A DNA stretch of 64,000 bases from Parelaphostrongylus tenuis. Taxonomy: Eukaryota > Nematoda > Chromadorea > Rhabditida > Metastrongylidae. The translations under genes and the position numbers were made by a program. Below the pieces are notes generated by a model. The model saw only the letters and a program-made list of their open reading frames with translations. It did not search any database and was not told where the DNA came from. Where the stretch lies: NCBI GenBank assembly GCA_019055375.1, contig JAHQIW010001909.1, positions 1-64,000 on the forward strand, read 5' to 3'. Positions 63,790 through 64,000 of this stretch are shown here, in pieces; position 1 is the stretch's first letter, and each line of letters opens with the position of its first letter.

Positions 63790-64000
63790 GTTGCGGGATC
63801 GGTCCGCCCATCCTCCTTCCAATTGCCGAACACTCTCCGGCAGTCAGTACACGGACGCCCCAGGAACGCTTCCAGCCTGGCTATCCTCGCGATTGCAAGG
63901 AGATCTGCCGACCAGCATTCTACGACGTTCATGAAGAAAACGAAGTCTATAAGCAAACAGTGAATGAGAGAGGACGAACGAATCGAATGCTAGAGTGTTG
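63790..64000 (+). repeat. Recurrent peptide-coding fragment, copy 7 (cut by window end)
   Basis: Partner of 26270-26495; NTLRQSVHGRPRNASS and ARRSADQHSTTFMKKTKS are readable on the + strand. Confidence 0.45.

Noticed and set aside
1..64000. CRISPR arrays, rRNA genes or viral genes
   Set aside because: No regularly spaced short repeats, no rRNA-like conserved stretches and no viral protein motifs were seen on either strand.

Overview
The window looks like nematode nuclear DNA. It is AT-rich, has small exons with GT donors and TTTCAG-type acceptors, and has very few long ORFs. It carries a relic RTE-type retroposon, mariner relics and tRNA-derived SINEs. A clade V (strongylid or hookworm-like) worm is my inference from the RTE and gene style; it is not proven. 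No bacterial genes, CRISPR arrays, rRNA or free-standing tRNA genes were seen. LAYOUT: The window holds most of two copies of a 35-38 kb tandem segmental duplication. Roughly 255-26,490 (copy A) matches 34,990-64,000 (copy B). The stretch 26,500-34,900 is a spacer unit whose partner would lie beyond the window. Three blocks pair up: 255-5,600 with 34,990-40,080; 10,640-15,220 with 42,985-50,210; and 16,050-26,490 with 54,000-64,000. The blocks differ in age. About 19.4-21.5 kb versus 57.2-59.3 kb is close to identical even in introns and SINEs, while the first two blocks look only about 80-85% alike by eye. GENES: The clearest protein genes are five tandem copies of one five-exon gene, all on the + strand (3.4-5.0, 13.8-14.9, 32.0-33.5, 37.9-39.5 and 48.4-49.9 kb). 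They encode a small (about 230 aa) protein with an N-terminal signal-like segment and a strongly conserved C-terminal block around NWSRAMWQSV. I do not recognise the family. Copies 1 and 5 are open throughout; copies 2, 3 and 4 are broken, each by different lesions. Each copy is preceded by a related upstream module of about 2-3 kb, and a sixth, gene-less relic of the unit sits at 43-46.1 kb. On the - strand two other multi-exon genes, called M and N here, are each present once per segmental copy. Neither is recognised. RIBOZYMES AND REPEATS: The most striking content is a crowd of hammerhead-ribozyme motifs, about 25 sites including decayed ones. Several have an intact CUGANGA/GAAA core, complementary stems I, II and III and a legal NUH cleavage triplet (7.37, 26.64, 29.63, 52.25 and 53.30 kb; 17.36 kb with a minimal stem III). 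Many occur as divergent, outward-pointing pairs in the two arms of short foldback elements, so a transcript of either strand would carry one ribozyme near its 3' side. One pair family is instead in direct orientation, like retrozymes. Other repeats are two tRNA-derived SINE families, a TTAA-flanked palindromic MITE, a long-TIR mariner-like element, mariner transposase relics, an RTE relic and a recurrent peptide-coding fragment. Most remaining DNA is unrecognised non-coding sequence.
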